Assembly: GCA_032160945.1 (NCBI GenBank)
Contig: JAVHTL010000003.1
Source of the DNA: Fervidibacter sp032160945
Lineage (GTDB): Bacteria > Armatimonadota > Fervidibacteria > Fervidibacterales > Fervidibacteraceae
DNA length: 64,000 nt
Strand: one strand, 5' to 3'
Program-made: the position numbers and the translations under genes
In this document: positions 8,142 to 16,824 of the stretch, in pieces
Layout of the letters: every line of letters starts with the position of its first letter
Numbering within the stretch: position 1 is the stretch's first letter
Notes under the pieces: model-generated
What the model was told of the DNA's origin: nothing
What the model saw: the letters and a program-made list of their open reading frames with translations, nothing else
Database searches by the model: none

Positions 8142-9857
8142 GTGCGCACAAGTTGGTGTTGGTTGTTGGTTTGTGCTTTGTTTGGGAAAGTTTTCGGTCA
8201 AGTTGGGTTCAGTGCAAAAACGCCTATCGGAGGCTGGATTCAATCTTCAGGCAACTCAAGCGACTTGACACTTACTCTCGGCGCCGCAGGCAAAAGCGTC
8301 TGGCAGCCTTTTGATGTTGAGCGGTGGTTCAACTGGTTGGAAGAGAGCAATGGTGTTTCAGGAGCACTTTTTTTGGCGAAATGGTGGCTCTCAGAAAATT
8401 GGAGCGAGGCAAAAACTTATTCATTGCCATCATTCTCTGTTTTCCTTAGACCCCGTGAAATGGCTGCAAGGGGAACTGGTGATAGGGCAACTTGGGAGCA
8501 TTTGAGTTCGGCAACATTCAGTTACCACCCGACACAGCGATGGGGAGTTTTGGTTCAGTTGCGACACAGAGATTTTTTGCCCTTGATTGATGCCTACCCT
8601 ATGCCAACCATTGAAGTTGCGACAGTTCGTGGCTTCATCGGCACGACAGTTTGGGAGTTTGGGCGAAACTACTACCGATGGGGCGTGGGTTTCCTTGGGA
8701 CGCCTTTGATTTCCGATCACGGTTATCCCCTTGACGGGATTTCTTTCAGCCTTCAAGCGAAATTGCCCATCATCGGTCGTTGGAGAATTAGGCAACTTGC
8801 TGGCTATTTGCACGGCGACTTGCCAGGGAGGTTTCTCGTCGCTCGTCGTTGGGAACGAAATTTCGGCAGCCGTTTATCTCTCGGAGCGACAGAGATTAGC
8901 CTGTCTCGCTCCTTTTACCCTTTGGTCCTTTTCCTACCCATTTACCCGACTACTCGTTTGGCTGTCCTTAGCGGTTGGCGAGGCGAAAACAGCGACCAAG
9001 TGATTTTTAACTTGGACTTCACTTACCGAACCAGTGGGCTTGACATCTATGGTGCATGGGTCGCTGACGATTTGAAGTTGCGTTGGTGGCGCAAGGAAGA
9101 ACGAATTCAGCGAAAACTCGGTTGGATTTTCGGAGTCCAAAGGGAAGAGAAGGAATGGGCTTTAGGTGCTGAATATGCTTCCTTTGACCGACTGACATAC
9201 ACTCACAGCGTCCAACCACCTCACATCTATCAGGGCGTTGGATTGGGTTACCCGACTGGTGCAGACTCAAGAAGCGTTGCCTTTTGGGGTCGGTGGAAAT
9301 TTATGCCGAAGTTGCAACTGAGTGGAATTTTGACGAGAGTTTGGCTTGATAGAAAGACTCAAAACAGAGACAATGAGCGACACTGGGCTTTAAGTTTGCA
9401 ATGGATTGCCTCACAAAACGCTCTTCTCGCCTTGCACTGGACTCAAGGCTACCCGCCAAAGTGGGGAGTTGGTGGTGGTTGGTCGGAAACTCAAGAGCGG
9501 ACGAGGTTTTTGATTTTGGAAGGTCGCTTCTTTGGGTTGTGGTCACAGAAAGAAGAAAAAGCAGAAGAGAAAGCAAAAGAAATCCCTGCTCAGGAAACGC
9601 AACCTGAAACTAAGGTTGAAGGAGAATTCGCGCTGTTGACATCCCTGAGTGGAAGAAAAGGCACGATTTCGGCTGGAAGCCGTCAAGGAATCAAAGTCGG
9701 AATGAAATTGCCTATTGCTGACTTCGCAACGGGCAATTTGCTCGGCTACTTTATCGTGACACAAGTCAGACAAGATGAAGCGAGCGGGCAAGTGGAAAGT
9801 TTGCCTAACAGAATCGTGCCAGTGGGTTCAAAAGTGATTTTAAGCCAAAAGCGATAA
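8142..9857 (+). CDS. Secreted outer-membrane barrel-like protein with C-terminal FlgT-like domain
   Basis: 571 residues. The N-terminus is a signal peptide (CWLLVCALFGKVFGQ). Residues about 25-460 are made of alternating amphipathic strands with many Trp, Tyr and Gly (ATFSYHPTQRWGVLVQLRHRD), as in outer-membrane barrels. A charged Glu/Lys-rich linker at 465-490 leads to a small C-terminal domain (GRKGTISAGSRQGIKVGMKLPI) of the FlgT C-terminal kind, also found in the proteins at 9903-10910 and 16825-18792. The GTG start follows AGGTGAGGTGAAAGGCG. Function is unknown. Location in the outer membrane is an inference from the strand pattern. Confidence 0.72.
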   Translation: MRTSWCWLLVCALFGKVFGQVGFSAKTPIGGWIQSSGNSSDLTLTLGAAGKSVWQPFDVERWFNWLEESNGVSGALFLAKWWLSENWSEAKTYSLPSFSVFLRPREMAARGTGDRATWEHLSSATFSYHPTQRWGVLVQLRHRDFLPLIDAYPMPTIEVATVRGFIGTTVWEFGRNYYRWGVGFLGTPLISDHGYPLDGISFSLQAKLPIIGRWRIRQLAGYLHGDLPGRFLVARRWERNFGSRLSLGATEISLSRSFYPLVLFLPIYPTTRLAVLSGWRGENSDQVIFNLDFTYRTSGLDIYGAWVADDLKLRWWRKEERIQRKLGWIFGVQREEKEWALGAEYASFDRLTYTHSVQPPHIYQGVGLGYPTGADSRSVAFWGRWKFMPKLQLSGILTRVWLDRKTQNRDNERHWALSLQWIASQNALLALHWTQGYPPKWGVGGGWSETQERTRFLILEGRFFGLWSQKEEKAEEKAKEIPAQETQPETKVEGEFALLTSLSGRKGTISAGSRQGIKVGMKLPIADFATGNLLGYFIVTQVRQDEASGQVESLPNRIVPVGSKVILSQKR

Positions 9858-9874
9858 TGACATTAACGCCAAAG

Positions 9875-9897
9875 CAAAATTGAACAAGCCAATTTTG
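9875..9897. terminator. Candidate bidirectional terminator hairpin
   Basis: CAAAATTG and CAATTTTG form a perfect 8-bp stem with a 7-base loop, placed exactly between two converging genes. The A/T-rich arms give a U-run on either strand. Confidence 0.5.
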
Positions 9898-9902
9898 TGC
9901 TC

Positions 9903-10910
9903 TTACTTCTTCGCAACAGCCTTGACCTCTTGAATAATTTCCTTTGCTTCGTCGCCTTCGTTGATGTTTTCGTGGGTGCCTTCAACGACATCGCAGACGG
10001 AATTAGTGTCATTGACAATCAAAACTCGGATTTTAGCGATGGGAGGTAGCGAAACTAACTCGCCGCCAACTTTCCTGACTGGATAAATGGCGAACTGATT
10101 TCCTTTCTGCACTCCGTCCAAACGACCGACATTGATGACGATGTAAGTCGCAGTAACACCTTCAAACTTTCCCAAGACTTTGCCTCTAATTGGTTCTCGC
10201 TCTGCAAGTTTGAGTTTGAGCAAGTTGCTTAAGTGTCCTATCGCCGCTTTGATGGCATTCATGTCCCGTTGACGCTGGTTGTCACGACCGAAAAGAATCC
10301 CGCCGAAAGGTGTTCCAGCGATTGCAAAAGTTTCGTCTTTATCAGTGGCGAAACTGACGAGTTGAGCAGTGGTTGTCAAAGAGGTGTTGTCAATGATTTC
10401 CAGAAACACCAACGCACCTGACTCGTTTTTTCTCAGGTAGAAACCGCCGATGTCAATTCGGTTTCTCCAAAGTTGACCCAGTAACAATCCGAGTTGCTTT
10501 GCTGAGCGAACCAAATGGACAGTTGCTTTCAATTCAACATTCTCACGCAAAATCCTCCCTTTGGGAGGCAACGAACCTTTGTGGACTTCTTCCGACTCCC
10601 TCTCAAACTGTCGCTCCTCTGCTTCTCTTCGGACTTCCTGAGTGCTTGCGACAATGGTGAAACCTGCTTCTGTTAATGCTGCCTTGAGTAAAGGCTCAAC
10701 GAAAGCGCGAAGGGATGGTTCAGGATAGTTTTCAACGAAGACGGTTACCTCACGCAACAAAATCCTTGCACCTTGAGGGATGCCGAGTTTGACAGAGGCA
10801 TTGGCTTCAACGATCGCCTTTGGCACAGATTGAACTTTTGAATTTTGGGCAACTGAAACCCCAATGAACCAAACAACCAGCGATAGCGAAAGAACTAACC
10901 ATTGACGCAT
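9903..10910 (-). CDS. Secreted CsgG/FlgT-like protein
   Basis: 335 residues with a clear signal peptide (WLVLSLSLVVWFIGVSVAQ). Residues about 35-160 resemble the CsgG-like fold used in outer-membrane assembly proteins: LREVTVFVENYP, then LLKAALTEAGFTIV. The C-terminal ~90 residues carry a FlgT C-terminal-like domain (YIVINVGRLDGVQKGNQFAIY). Members of this fold group act in the periplasm or at the outer membrane. The ATG at 10910 follows CGGTGATTGAC. It converges on the barrel-like gene at 8142-9857, which has the same C-terminal domain. Confidence 0.7.
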   Translation of the reverse strand: MRQWLVLSLSLVVWFIGVSVAQNSKVQSVPKAIVEANASVKLGIPQGARILLREVTVFVENYPEPSLRAFVEPLLKAALTEAGFTIVASTQEVRREAEERQFERESEEVHKGSLPPKGRILRENVELKATVHLVRSAKQLGLLLGQLWRNRIDIGGFYLRKNESGALVFLEIIDNTSLTTTAQLVSFATDKDETFAIAGTPFGGILFGRDNQRQRDMNAIKAAIGHLSNLLKLKLAEREPIRGKVLGKFEGVTATYIVINVGRLDGVQKGNQFAIYPVRKVGGELVSLPPIAKIRVLIVNDTNSVCDVVEGTHENINEGDEAKEIIQEVKAVAKK

Positions 10911-11006
10911 GTCAATCACCGGCAGGCTCGGTTGGCTTTCAGCCCAATGCCCACCGCCAATAAGTTTGACACTGGCGAATTTAAGATTGATGCACCTGCT
11001 TTCAAA

Positions 11007-11984
11007 TCAAACTTTCAAGACTTCAACGGGTTTGCCTTGCTTCTCTGCAGATTCAAGAGCCGATAAAGTTACAGCGAGAGTTTTGATGGCGTCAGCGTAA
11101 TCGCTTCGGATGAGAGACTGATTTCTCGTCTTAACCGCTTCAACAAAAACAACGCTTTCGTAAAAGTGACCGTTGCGCTGATGGCGAATTTCCTCAGTGC
11201 GGGTAGGTTCAATGAACTTGACACTGCTCCAAGAAACCTCAGCGATTAGGTCTGGGGTGATAATGTGGACGCCAGTCGTGTAACCCATACGCAGCATACA
11301 TGTGTTTGCGATGCAACCTATTGCCCCGTTTTCAAACCAGACATTGACAACGCCGACATCAGGCACATTGAGGTCGGGCACATCGTGAAGGACCCTCAAA
11401 GCCGTTGCAGCGCTGACGCGAACAATATCGCCAACAAGGTAACGGGCGAGGTCAAAAATGTGTGTTGTTTGTTCAACAATTTGACCTCCCGACATTTCAA
11501 GCCTTCGCCACCAGTAAACTCCGGGAAGCCCGCCCATCCAATAGCCCATGACCATCCCGATGGTTTTGCTGCTGAGGCGCTCTTTTGCCAGGTCCGTGCC
11601 GTCAAAGTAGCGGAAGTTGTAGCCGACGGAATTGATTACGCCTGACTTGCGGATGGCTTCAAGAATTTCCAATGCTTTGTCAAGGGTGCGGGCGATCGGC
11701 TTCTCAACGAAGATGGCAACGCCAGCCTGAGCGGCGAGGATTTCTTGGTCGGTGTGAGCATGGGGTGGGACGCAAATGTAAACGGCGTCAAGTTGCTCTT
11801 TTTCCAACATCTCCCTGTGGTCGGTGTAAGTCTTGCCTTTGAACTTCTCTGCCGAAGCCTTAGCCCTACCCTCGTCCACATCGCAGAAAGCGACCAACTC
11901 CACGCCCTCAATTCGGCTCAAGTTGCTCATGTGCATGTTTGCAATATTTCCGCAACCGATGAAGCCTATTCGCACCGAACTCAA
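11007..11984 (-). CDS. Gfo/Idh/MocA family NAD(P)-dependent oxidoreductase
   Basis: 325 residues. It opens with the Rossmann fingerprint VRIGFIGCGNIANMHM, then has the family motif FVEKPIARTLDKA with the conserved Lys. The second half has the alpha/beta substrate domain (GYWMGGLPGVYWWRR; HIFDLARYLVGDI) with the catalytic-region His in EQTTHIFDLAR. Family members oxidise or reduce sugars, inositols and their derivatives with NAD(P). The substrate is not evident. I choose the TTG at 11984 because GGAGGT lies six bases before it. The longer reading frame to 12029 has no ribosome site. Confidence 0.92.
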   Translation of the reverse strand: MSSVRIGFIGCGNIANMHMSNLSRIEGVELVAFCDVDEGRAKASAEKFKGKTYTDHREMLEKEQLDAVYICVPPHAHTDQEILAAQAGVAIFVEKPIARTLDKALEILEAIRKSGVINSVGYNFRYFDGTDLAKERLSSKTIGMVMGYWMGGLPGVYWWRRLEMSGGQIVEQTTHIFDLARYLVGDIVRVSAATALRVLHDVPDLNVPDVGVVNVWFENGAIGCIANTCMLRMGYTTGVHIITPDLIAEVSWSSVKFIEPTRTEEIRHQRNGHFYESVVFVEAVKTRNQSLIRSDYADAIKTLAVTLSALESAEKQGKPVEVLKV

Positions 11985-12082
11985 ATCAACCACCTCCAAA
12001 GGTTTTTTGCGAGCAAGAGCGAAATTCAAGCCGCATAATTTTTACATGGCTCATTCAAATTTGCTATCGGAGGTGATTTCCG

Positions 12083-12340
12083 ATGGCGCGCCGACCGAGA
12101 CCCGAAGCTGAAGAAGTTGAAGTCGTTGAGGAGGAAGTGAAAGAGGAGCCAAAACGCAGGCCTAAAACTTTGAAGCGATTTGTGACTGAATTGATCGTCA
12201 GGACAATCGGTCGCGACGCCACACAACACCTTATCAACGCAGAAATTGAGGTTTTCAAAGCCTTTAGGGCGATGATTGACCATCGCATTCGTTCCGCCGA
12301 GCGGGCAATGGAGAAGTTGCAAGAGATTGAGGTGCAGTGA
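12083..12340 (+). CDS. Small charged hypothetical protein
   Basis: 85 residues: an acidic/basic N-terminal tail (residues 1-30, rich in Glu, Arg and Pro) followed by a helical, amphipathic C-terminus that is likely a short coiled coil. The start is well supported by CGGAGGTGATTTCCG directly before the ATG. I do not recognise a family. It sits alone between the divergently transcribed oxidoreductase and the M48 protease gene. It could be a small nucleoid- or membrane-associated adaptor, but nothing in the sequence proves this. Confidence 0.75.
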   Translation: MARRPRPEAEEVEVVEEEVKEEPKRRPKTLKRFVTELIVRTIGRDATQHLINAEIEVFKAFRAMIDHRIRSAERAMEKLQEIEVQ

Positions 12341-12422
12341 AATTGAGCCACTTTCACAGGTTTAAAGCGTCAAAACACTTGGGATTACGAGATGCCTTCC
12401 GACGCGAATGGAGGACACGATA

Positions 12423-13550
12423 ATGAACCGATGGCTTGTCTTGGCTACCTTGTTAGCGCTGTTCACTTGCATAGCGGCGCCTCAATCATCTCTTCCTCAA
12501 GAAGTCACCGAGCAGGAAAGGAAGTTGGGAGAGAAAGCCGTCAAGAAATTTGAGCAAGAGGTCAAGATAGTTAACGACCACCCAATGCTCCCTCAAATTC
12601 GGCAAATTGTAGCGAGGCTTGTGCCCGTCACAGAACGCCCCAAAATGTCATACACCATCAAGGTCGTGGAAGACAAAGAACCCAACGCCTTCACTTTTCC
12701 CGGCGGTTTCATGTATGTCACAACTGGCTTGCTCAATATGGTGGAAAGCGAACATGAATTGGCGGCGGTCCTTGCTCACGAGATTGCCCACAACACCCGA
12801 ATGCACGCAATTCGGATGATAGAGAAGGAAAGTCGTTTGAGTATCCCCGTCTTGCTGGCAATGTTAGTAGCGGTTTTCGTTCGCGGCAAAGCATCCGATC
12901 ATGCAGCGCAAATTGTGTCCAAAGTCGTTCAAGTTTTAATGTTGGGTTACTCCCGTGACATGGAGAGGGAGGCGGACGAGGCTGCGTTCGTTTATTTGCG
13001 ACGAGCGGGATTTAATCCTGTTGGCTTGTTGACCTTCTTTGAGAAACTTGCTCGCTTAGAAAAGCAATCAACCCCGCCTCAATTTCTGCCCGGCTATTGG
13101 ACAACTCACCCTGCACTTGAGGAGCGCATTAACTCTGTCAAGCAAAGGTTAACGGCGTCAGGATTGCCGATCAACCTAAGACCTGTCACGAAAGCCCTTC
13201 AAGTTGAAGTCAAGGAAATGGAGTTCAAGGGGATGAAAGTTGCGGCTTTGTTTCTTGGCGGTGAGGAATTGTGCAAGTTTGCAAACCTTGAAAATCAAAA
13301 TGCAATTGAACGGGCGAAAGAGGCAGCAAAGCGCCTTGATGAGGTTTTGGAAATGGGCGCTCAGGTTTTTGACTTCCAAACGAAAGCGACTTTGGATGGT
13401 GTTGTGGTCTTTGCCGTTTTGAAACCTTTATGGACGCTAACTGCTGCTGACATTGCAATCAATGAGGCATCCCCAGAACAATTGGCTTTGAGAATTCGCC
13501 AAACCATCAACAAAGCTTTTTTCAGGGAAAGGTTGAGGGGAAGGCTTTGA
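12423..13550 (+). CDS. M48 family metalloprotease
   Basis: 375 residues with an N-terminal signal or anchor (WLVLATLLALFTCIAAPQ). The zinc-binding HEIAH is at about 119-123 and the third ligand Glu lies in READEAAF near 183, the BepA/LoiP-like layout. FPGGFMYVTTGLL before the motif is typical of M48 proteins. Periplasmic members of this family assist outer-membrane assembly and degrade misfolded proteins. No TPR domain is evident after the protease. The C-terminal 120 residues are family-unrelated. GGAGG is eight bases before the chosen ATG. It is followed after 18 bp by the SdpI-like gene. Confidence 0.92.
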   Translation: MNRWLVLATLLALFTCIAAPQSSLPQEVTEQERKLGEKAVKKFEQEVKIVNDHPMLPQIRQIVARLVPVTERPKMSYTIKVVEDKEPNAFTFPGGFMYVTTGLLNMVESEHELAAVLAHEIAHNTRMHAIRMIEKESRLSIPVLLAMLVAVFVRGKASDHAAQIVSKVVQVLMLGYSRDMEREADEAAFVYLRRAGFNPVGLLTFFEKLARLEKQSTPPQFLPGYWTTHPALEERINSVKQRLTASGLPINLRPVTKALQVEVKEMEFKGMKVAALFLGGEELCKFANLENQNAIERAKEAAKRLDEVLEMGAQVFDFQTKATLDGVVVFAVLKPLWTLTAADIAINEASPEQLALRIRQTINKAFFRERLRGRL

Positions 13551-13568
13551 AAAGGAGGCTGAAACCAA

Positions 13569-14231
13569 ATGCGATGGTTGCGTGAAGTTTTTGAGTTTCT
13601 GTTTTGGCTGGCACTTTGTTTCCTCATCGGTTGGCTTGCCTATCCCCATTTGCCCGAAAAAGTCCCTACCCATTTTAACGCTCAATGGCAGCCAGGTGAT
13701 TGGATGAGCCGAGAAACAGCGGTTTGGTTCATGCCGTTAATGTTGGCGATTTTGTGGATAGTTCTGACCTTCTGCCTTTGGTTGGCTTCAACAGAAAAAG
13801 GGCAATTGCGCTTAGAGTCATCAGACTTGAAGTTAATTCTTTGGGTTCGGACTCTAATGGCTGCCTTCATGCTGGCAATATATGGGTCAATTTTAGCAGT
13901 GGCTTTGGGTTGGCTCACATCGCCAAGACCTGTCATGTTCCCTGCCATAGGTGTTTTGTTTATTGCTATTGGCATCATACTGCCCAAATTGAAGCGAAAT
14001 TGGGTCGCAGGAGTTCGCCTCCCTTGGACGCTTGTAAACGAGGAGGCGTGGAGGTCAGTGAATAAGTTTGCTGGCTACGGATTTTTGATTCTCGGATTTT
14101 TGTTCCTGCTTTCCCCTCTTCTGCCACCTCAAACTGACCTTGCCCTCCTCGGGCTAACTTTTGCCCTAACCCTTGCTATCATCGTTTTCGCTTATGTAGT
14201 CTATCGTCAAGCAAGCAGTGTTGCTTCTTAA
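13569..14231 (+). CDS. SdpI/DUF1648 family membrane protein
   Basis: 220 residues with about five or six transmembrane segments. The first helix is followed by HLPEKVPTHFNAQWQPGDW, the DUF1648 signature. NWVAGVRLPWTLVNEEAWRSVNKFAGY is the SdpI-domain signature. SdpI in Bacillus subtilis is an immunity protein and signal protein. Most genomic copies are of unknown role. AAAGGAGG lies 11 bases before the ATG. The gene is 18 bp after the M48 protease gene and likely in one transcript with it. Confidence 0.88.
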   Translation: MRWLREVFEFLFWLALCFLIGWLAYPHLPEKVPTHFNAQWQPGDWMSRETAVWFMPLMLAILWIVLTFCLWLASTEKGQLRLESSDLKLILWVRTLMAAFMLAIYGSILAVALGWLTSPRPVMFPAIGVLFIAIGIILPKLKRNWVAGVRLPWTLVNEEAWRSVNKFAGYGFLILGFLFLLSPLLPPQTDLALLGLTFALTLAIIVFAYVVYRQASSVAS

Positions 14232-14340
14232 AAGCACCTCCATCCCCCGACCACGATGTGCCATAATCAATGGTAATGATGAAAAAATCTGCTCCGAATG
14301 TGGCTAAGTTAGCACTTAAGGTTTGAAGGTGTGATGAGTT

Positions 14341-14583
14341 ATGGATGATGCAGTTAGAGTAAGGCTTCAACAAATTAGGCTTAGGAAGTTAGACTGTCAG
14401 CGCCATATTCGCATCTTGACACAGAAACTGGCAAGTAACCCTCATGACTTATGGACTCGGAAGGAATTGGAACGATTGGAAGATTTGCTCTCCAAACTTG
14501 AAGAGCAAGAGAGGCAACTTGCCGGCAAAAAAGGAGGTGAGGAAGATGAAAAATCCGAAAGCGAAAATTCTGGTAGCCGATGA
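14341..14583 (+). CDS. Small coiled-coil protein overlapping the response regulator
   Basis: 80 residues. Residues 1-62 look like one long amphipathic helix (LERLEDLLSKLEEQERQL), and the tail is acidic and disordered. Its last 38 bp overlap the response regulator gene that begins at 14546. Such overlap suggests coupled expression. It has a weak AGGTGTGATGAGTT before the ATG, and I do not know the family. A false open frame cannot be ruled out. Confidence 0.5.
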   Translation: MDDAVRVRLQQIRLRKLDCQRHIRILTQKLASNPHDLWTRKELERLEDLLSKLEEQERQLAGKKGGEEDEKSESENSGSR

Positions 14584-14938
14584 CGACCCAGCAATTCAAG
14601 AACTTGTCAGAATCAACTTGGAAGTTCAAGGCTATCAAGTTATCACTACTGGCAATGGTTTGGAGGCTATCAAGAAGGCTCTTTCTGAGACTCCCGACCT
14701 TATCATTCTTGACATCATGATGCCTGAAATTGACGGATACGAAGTTATGAAATTGCTCAAAGGCTCAGAGGAGACCAGAAAAATCCCCATCATCATCTTA
14801 ACCGCTTATGCCTCCGATGAAGGTGCTCTCTTCTCATGGGCGGAAGGAGCAGAAGGTTATTTAGCAAAACCTTTTAACCCTGAAGAGTTGGTAATGCTCG
14901 TTGAACGGGTGCTGGCTTTTCCTGAAGACTTTTCTTGA
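14546..14938 (+). CDS. Single-domain response regulator (CheY-like receiver)
   Basis: 130 residues, receiver domain only. The acidic pocket ADDD is at residues 11-14, the phosphoacceptor Asp is at 56 (LIILDIMMPEIDGYE), Thr at 86 (ILTAY) and Lys at 108 (LAKPF). There is no output domain, so it acts by protein contact, as CheY or Spo0F do. The real start at 14546 follows AAGGAGGTGAGGAAG. A longer frame from 14444 has no support. It is 14 bp before the ComEA gene. No kinase lies next to it, and the orphan kinases at 237 and 55956 are possible partners, without evidence. Confidence 0.95.
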   Translation: MKNPKAKILVADDDPAIQELVRINLEVQGYQVITTGNGLEAIKKALSETPDLIILDIMMPEIDGYEVMKLLKGSEETRKIPIIILTAYASDEGALFSWAEGAEGYLAKPFNPEELVMLVERVLAFPEDFS

Positions 14939-14952
14939 GAGGTGAAGTGTAG

Positions 14953-15570
14953 ATGGTGCTTTGGGAGCACGCTTTTGAGCGTTATTTGGCTTTGGCGAGT
15001 TTGGTAGTTATCGCAGTTAGTTTTGCTATTTTGGCTGGCAAGCGATTAACCGAACCTGCTGCCTTGATTCTTGAAACTCCACCGGAAAAGCAGGTGAATG
15101 AACAACTAAGTTTGAAAGTTCATGTCAAAGGAGCAGTTCAAAAGCCCGCAGTTTATAACCTGCCTTTTGGCAGTCGCGTCGTTGATGCAGTCAAACTTGC
15201 TCAACCCCGTAAGGATGCCGATCTGAATGCTCTAAACCTCGCTGATTTTCTGGAAGACGGTCAAGAAGTCATTGTGCCAAGCAAAAATCTGGTGACAAAT
15301 TCTCCTTCTCTCCCTTTGCCCTTGTCTATCTCCTTTCAACATTCGCCCAAGGCAAAATCAAAGGCTGAATTGCCTAAATTGAACATTAACTTGAACACAG
15401 CCACCGAGGCTGAACTAATGCAATTGCCGGGCATAGGTCAATCGTTAGCGAGGCGCATAATTGAGTATCGCCGAAAAATTGGCGGATTTAAGAGCATTGA
15501 GCAATTGTTGGAGGTCAAAGGGATCGGCGACAAGAAACTTGAAAGAATTCGTCCTTATGTTCGTCTGTAA
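14953..15570 (+). CDS. comEA: ComEA-like helix-hairpin-helix DNA-binding protein
   Basis: 205 residues: an N-terminal membrane anchor (LALASLVVIAVSFAILAG), an SLBB-type domain at about 50-115 (VHVKGAVQKPAVYNLPFG; LEDGQEVIVPS), and a C-terminal pair of helix-hairpin-helix motifs (LNTATEAELMQLPGIGQ; LEVKGIGDKKLERIRPYV). ComEA-type proteins bind incoming double-stranded DNA at the cell surface or in the periplasm during natural transformation. AGAGGTGAAGTGTAG precedes the ATG. It follows the response regulator by 14 bp. No other competence gene is in the window. Confidence 0.93.
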   Translation: MVLWEHAFERYLALASLVVIAVSFAILAGKRLTEPAALILETPPEKQVNEQLSLKVHVKGAVQKPAVYNLPFGSRVVDAVKLAQPRKDADLNALNLADFLEDGQEVIVPSKNLVTNSPSLPLPLSISFQHSPKAKSKAELPKLNINLNTATEAELMQLPGIGQSLARRIIEYRRKIGGFKSIEQLLEVKGIGDKKLERIRPYVRL

Positions 15571-15614
15571 CTGATGCAAATTCGTCGCGTCAATCCTTGT
15601 CGGAGGTGATTGTG

Positions 15615-16697
15615 TTGAGAGCAGTAGTTGTCGGTATCGGAGCAGTAGGTCGTGAGATGGTTCGCTGTTTGTGGCAATCGGCATTGCCACTCAGCGATGA
15701 ACCTTTAGTTCTGGCTCGCACCGCTCGCGAAGTCACTATTGACGGAAAAACGATTCAAGTTCAAGAGGCTAACCCCGATGCCTTTAAAGGCGCTGACATA
15801 GTGTTTTTCGCCGGAACTGAAGGCGAGAAAGGTGCTGCAAAACAGTTTGCTCGCCCAGCGATTGAGCAAGGTGCAATCGTCATTGACAACGGTTCGGATT
15901 TTCGGATGGTTGATGGAGTTCCTCTCGTCGTTCCAGAAGTCAATTCCGAAGATTTGGAAGTGCTGCGAGGTAACGGGACAGTTAATTTGCCTGGCGTTGG
16001 TGAAGTCCCGCAGCGTTATGTCGCAAATCCAAACTGTTCAACAATTCAGATGGTCGTTGCCCTCAAGCCTCTTCATGATTTGGCGAGAGTGAAAAGGGTT
16101 ATTGCGAGCACATATCAGGCTGTCTCTGGTGCGGGAAGCGCAGCGATTGAGGAACTTGAAATTCAGGCTCACAAAATTCTGCACGGTCAAAACCCAGAGG
16201 AGTTAAAAGTCCATCCCCTCCAAATTGCCTTCAATGTCCTCGCAGGCGCAAATTGGAGGTTTGAAGATGCAGGATATACCAACGAAGAATGGAAGATGGT
16301 TCGTGAGACAAGAAAGATTCTGCACGAACCCGATTTGCCCATCACTGTAACTTGCGTCCGCGTCCCAGTTTTCAACGCTCACGCTGAGGCAATTTATGTT
16401 GAGTTGGAGAAGCCATTGACAGCAAACGAGGCTCGTGAAATTTTGAGGAACTCAAAAGGCATAATTGTCATGGACGAACCAACTAAGTTGCCAGATGGGA
16501 GCAACTACCGAACTTACCCGACACCGTTGGATGCCTCTGGTCGCGACCAGATTTTTGTCGGGCGAATCAGAAATGACCCCTTCAACCCAAATGGGCTTTG
16601 GCTTTGGGTCGTCTCTGACAACTTGCGCAAGGGGGCAGCCCTTAACGCAGTCCAAATCGCCGAGGAACTTGTTAGGCGCAAAATCGTTAAGGCTTGA
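15615..16697 (+). CDS. asd: Aspartate-semialdehyde dehydrogenase
   Basis: 360 residues. The enzyme reduces L-aspartyl-4-phosphate to the semialdehyde with NADPH, the branch to lysine, threonine, methionine and peptidoglycan precursors. The N-terminus has a Rossmann fold (VVGIGAVGREMVRC). The catalytic Cys is in the VANPNCSTIQM motif, and the second substrate-binding region (VPVFNAHAEAIYVE) follows, with a His near the end of the active-site cluster. GGAGGT precedes the TTG start at 15615 by seven bases. A GTG at 15612 is an alternative. It lies 44 bp after ComEA, with no biosynthetic neighbour. Confidence 0.95.
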   Translation: MRAVVVGIGAVGREMVRCLWQSALPLSDEPLVLARTAREVTIDGKTIQVQEANPDAFKGADIVFFAGTEGEKGAAKQFARPAIEQGAIVIDNGSDFRMVDGVPLVVPEVNSEDLEVLRGNGTVNLPGVGEVPQRYVANPNCSTIQMVVALKPLHDLARVKRVIASTYQAVSGAGSAAIEELEIQAHKILHGQNPEELKVHPLQIAFNVLAGANWRFEDAGYTNEEWKMVRETRKILHEPDLPITVTCVRVPVFNAHAEAIYVELEKPLTANEAREILRNSKGIIVMDEPTKLPDGSNYRTYPTPLDASGRDQIFVGRIRNDPFNPNGLWLWVVSDNLRKGAALNAVQIAEELVRRKIVKA

Positions 16698-16824
16698 ACA
16701 AACTTGTTGCAAAACCTAAGGTTGAAAGTAAGGAAAGTGCATCTTAGACTTTCCGTCGTCCCCACCTTGTGGCATAGTCAAACATGGCGTTTGGGTTTTC
16801 TCGGATTAAGGAGGTGGTTTGTCA

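Noticed and set aside
11985..12029. N-terminal extension of the Gfo/Idh/MocA protein to 12029
   Set aside because: The added 15 residues have no ribosome site, and GGAGGT lies six bases before the TTG at 11984.
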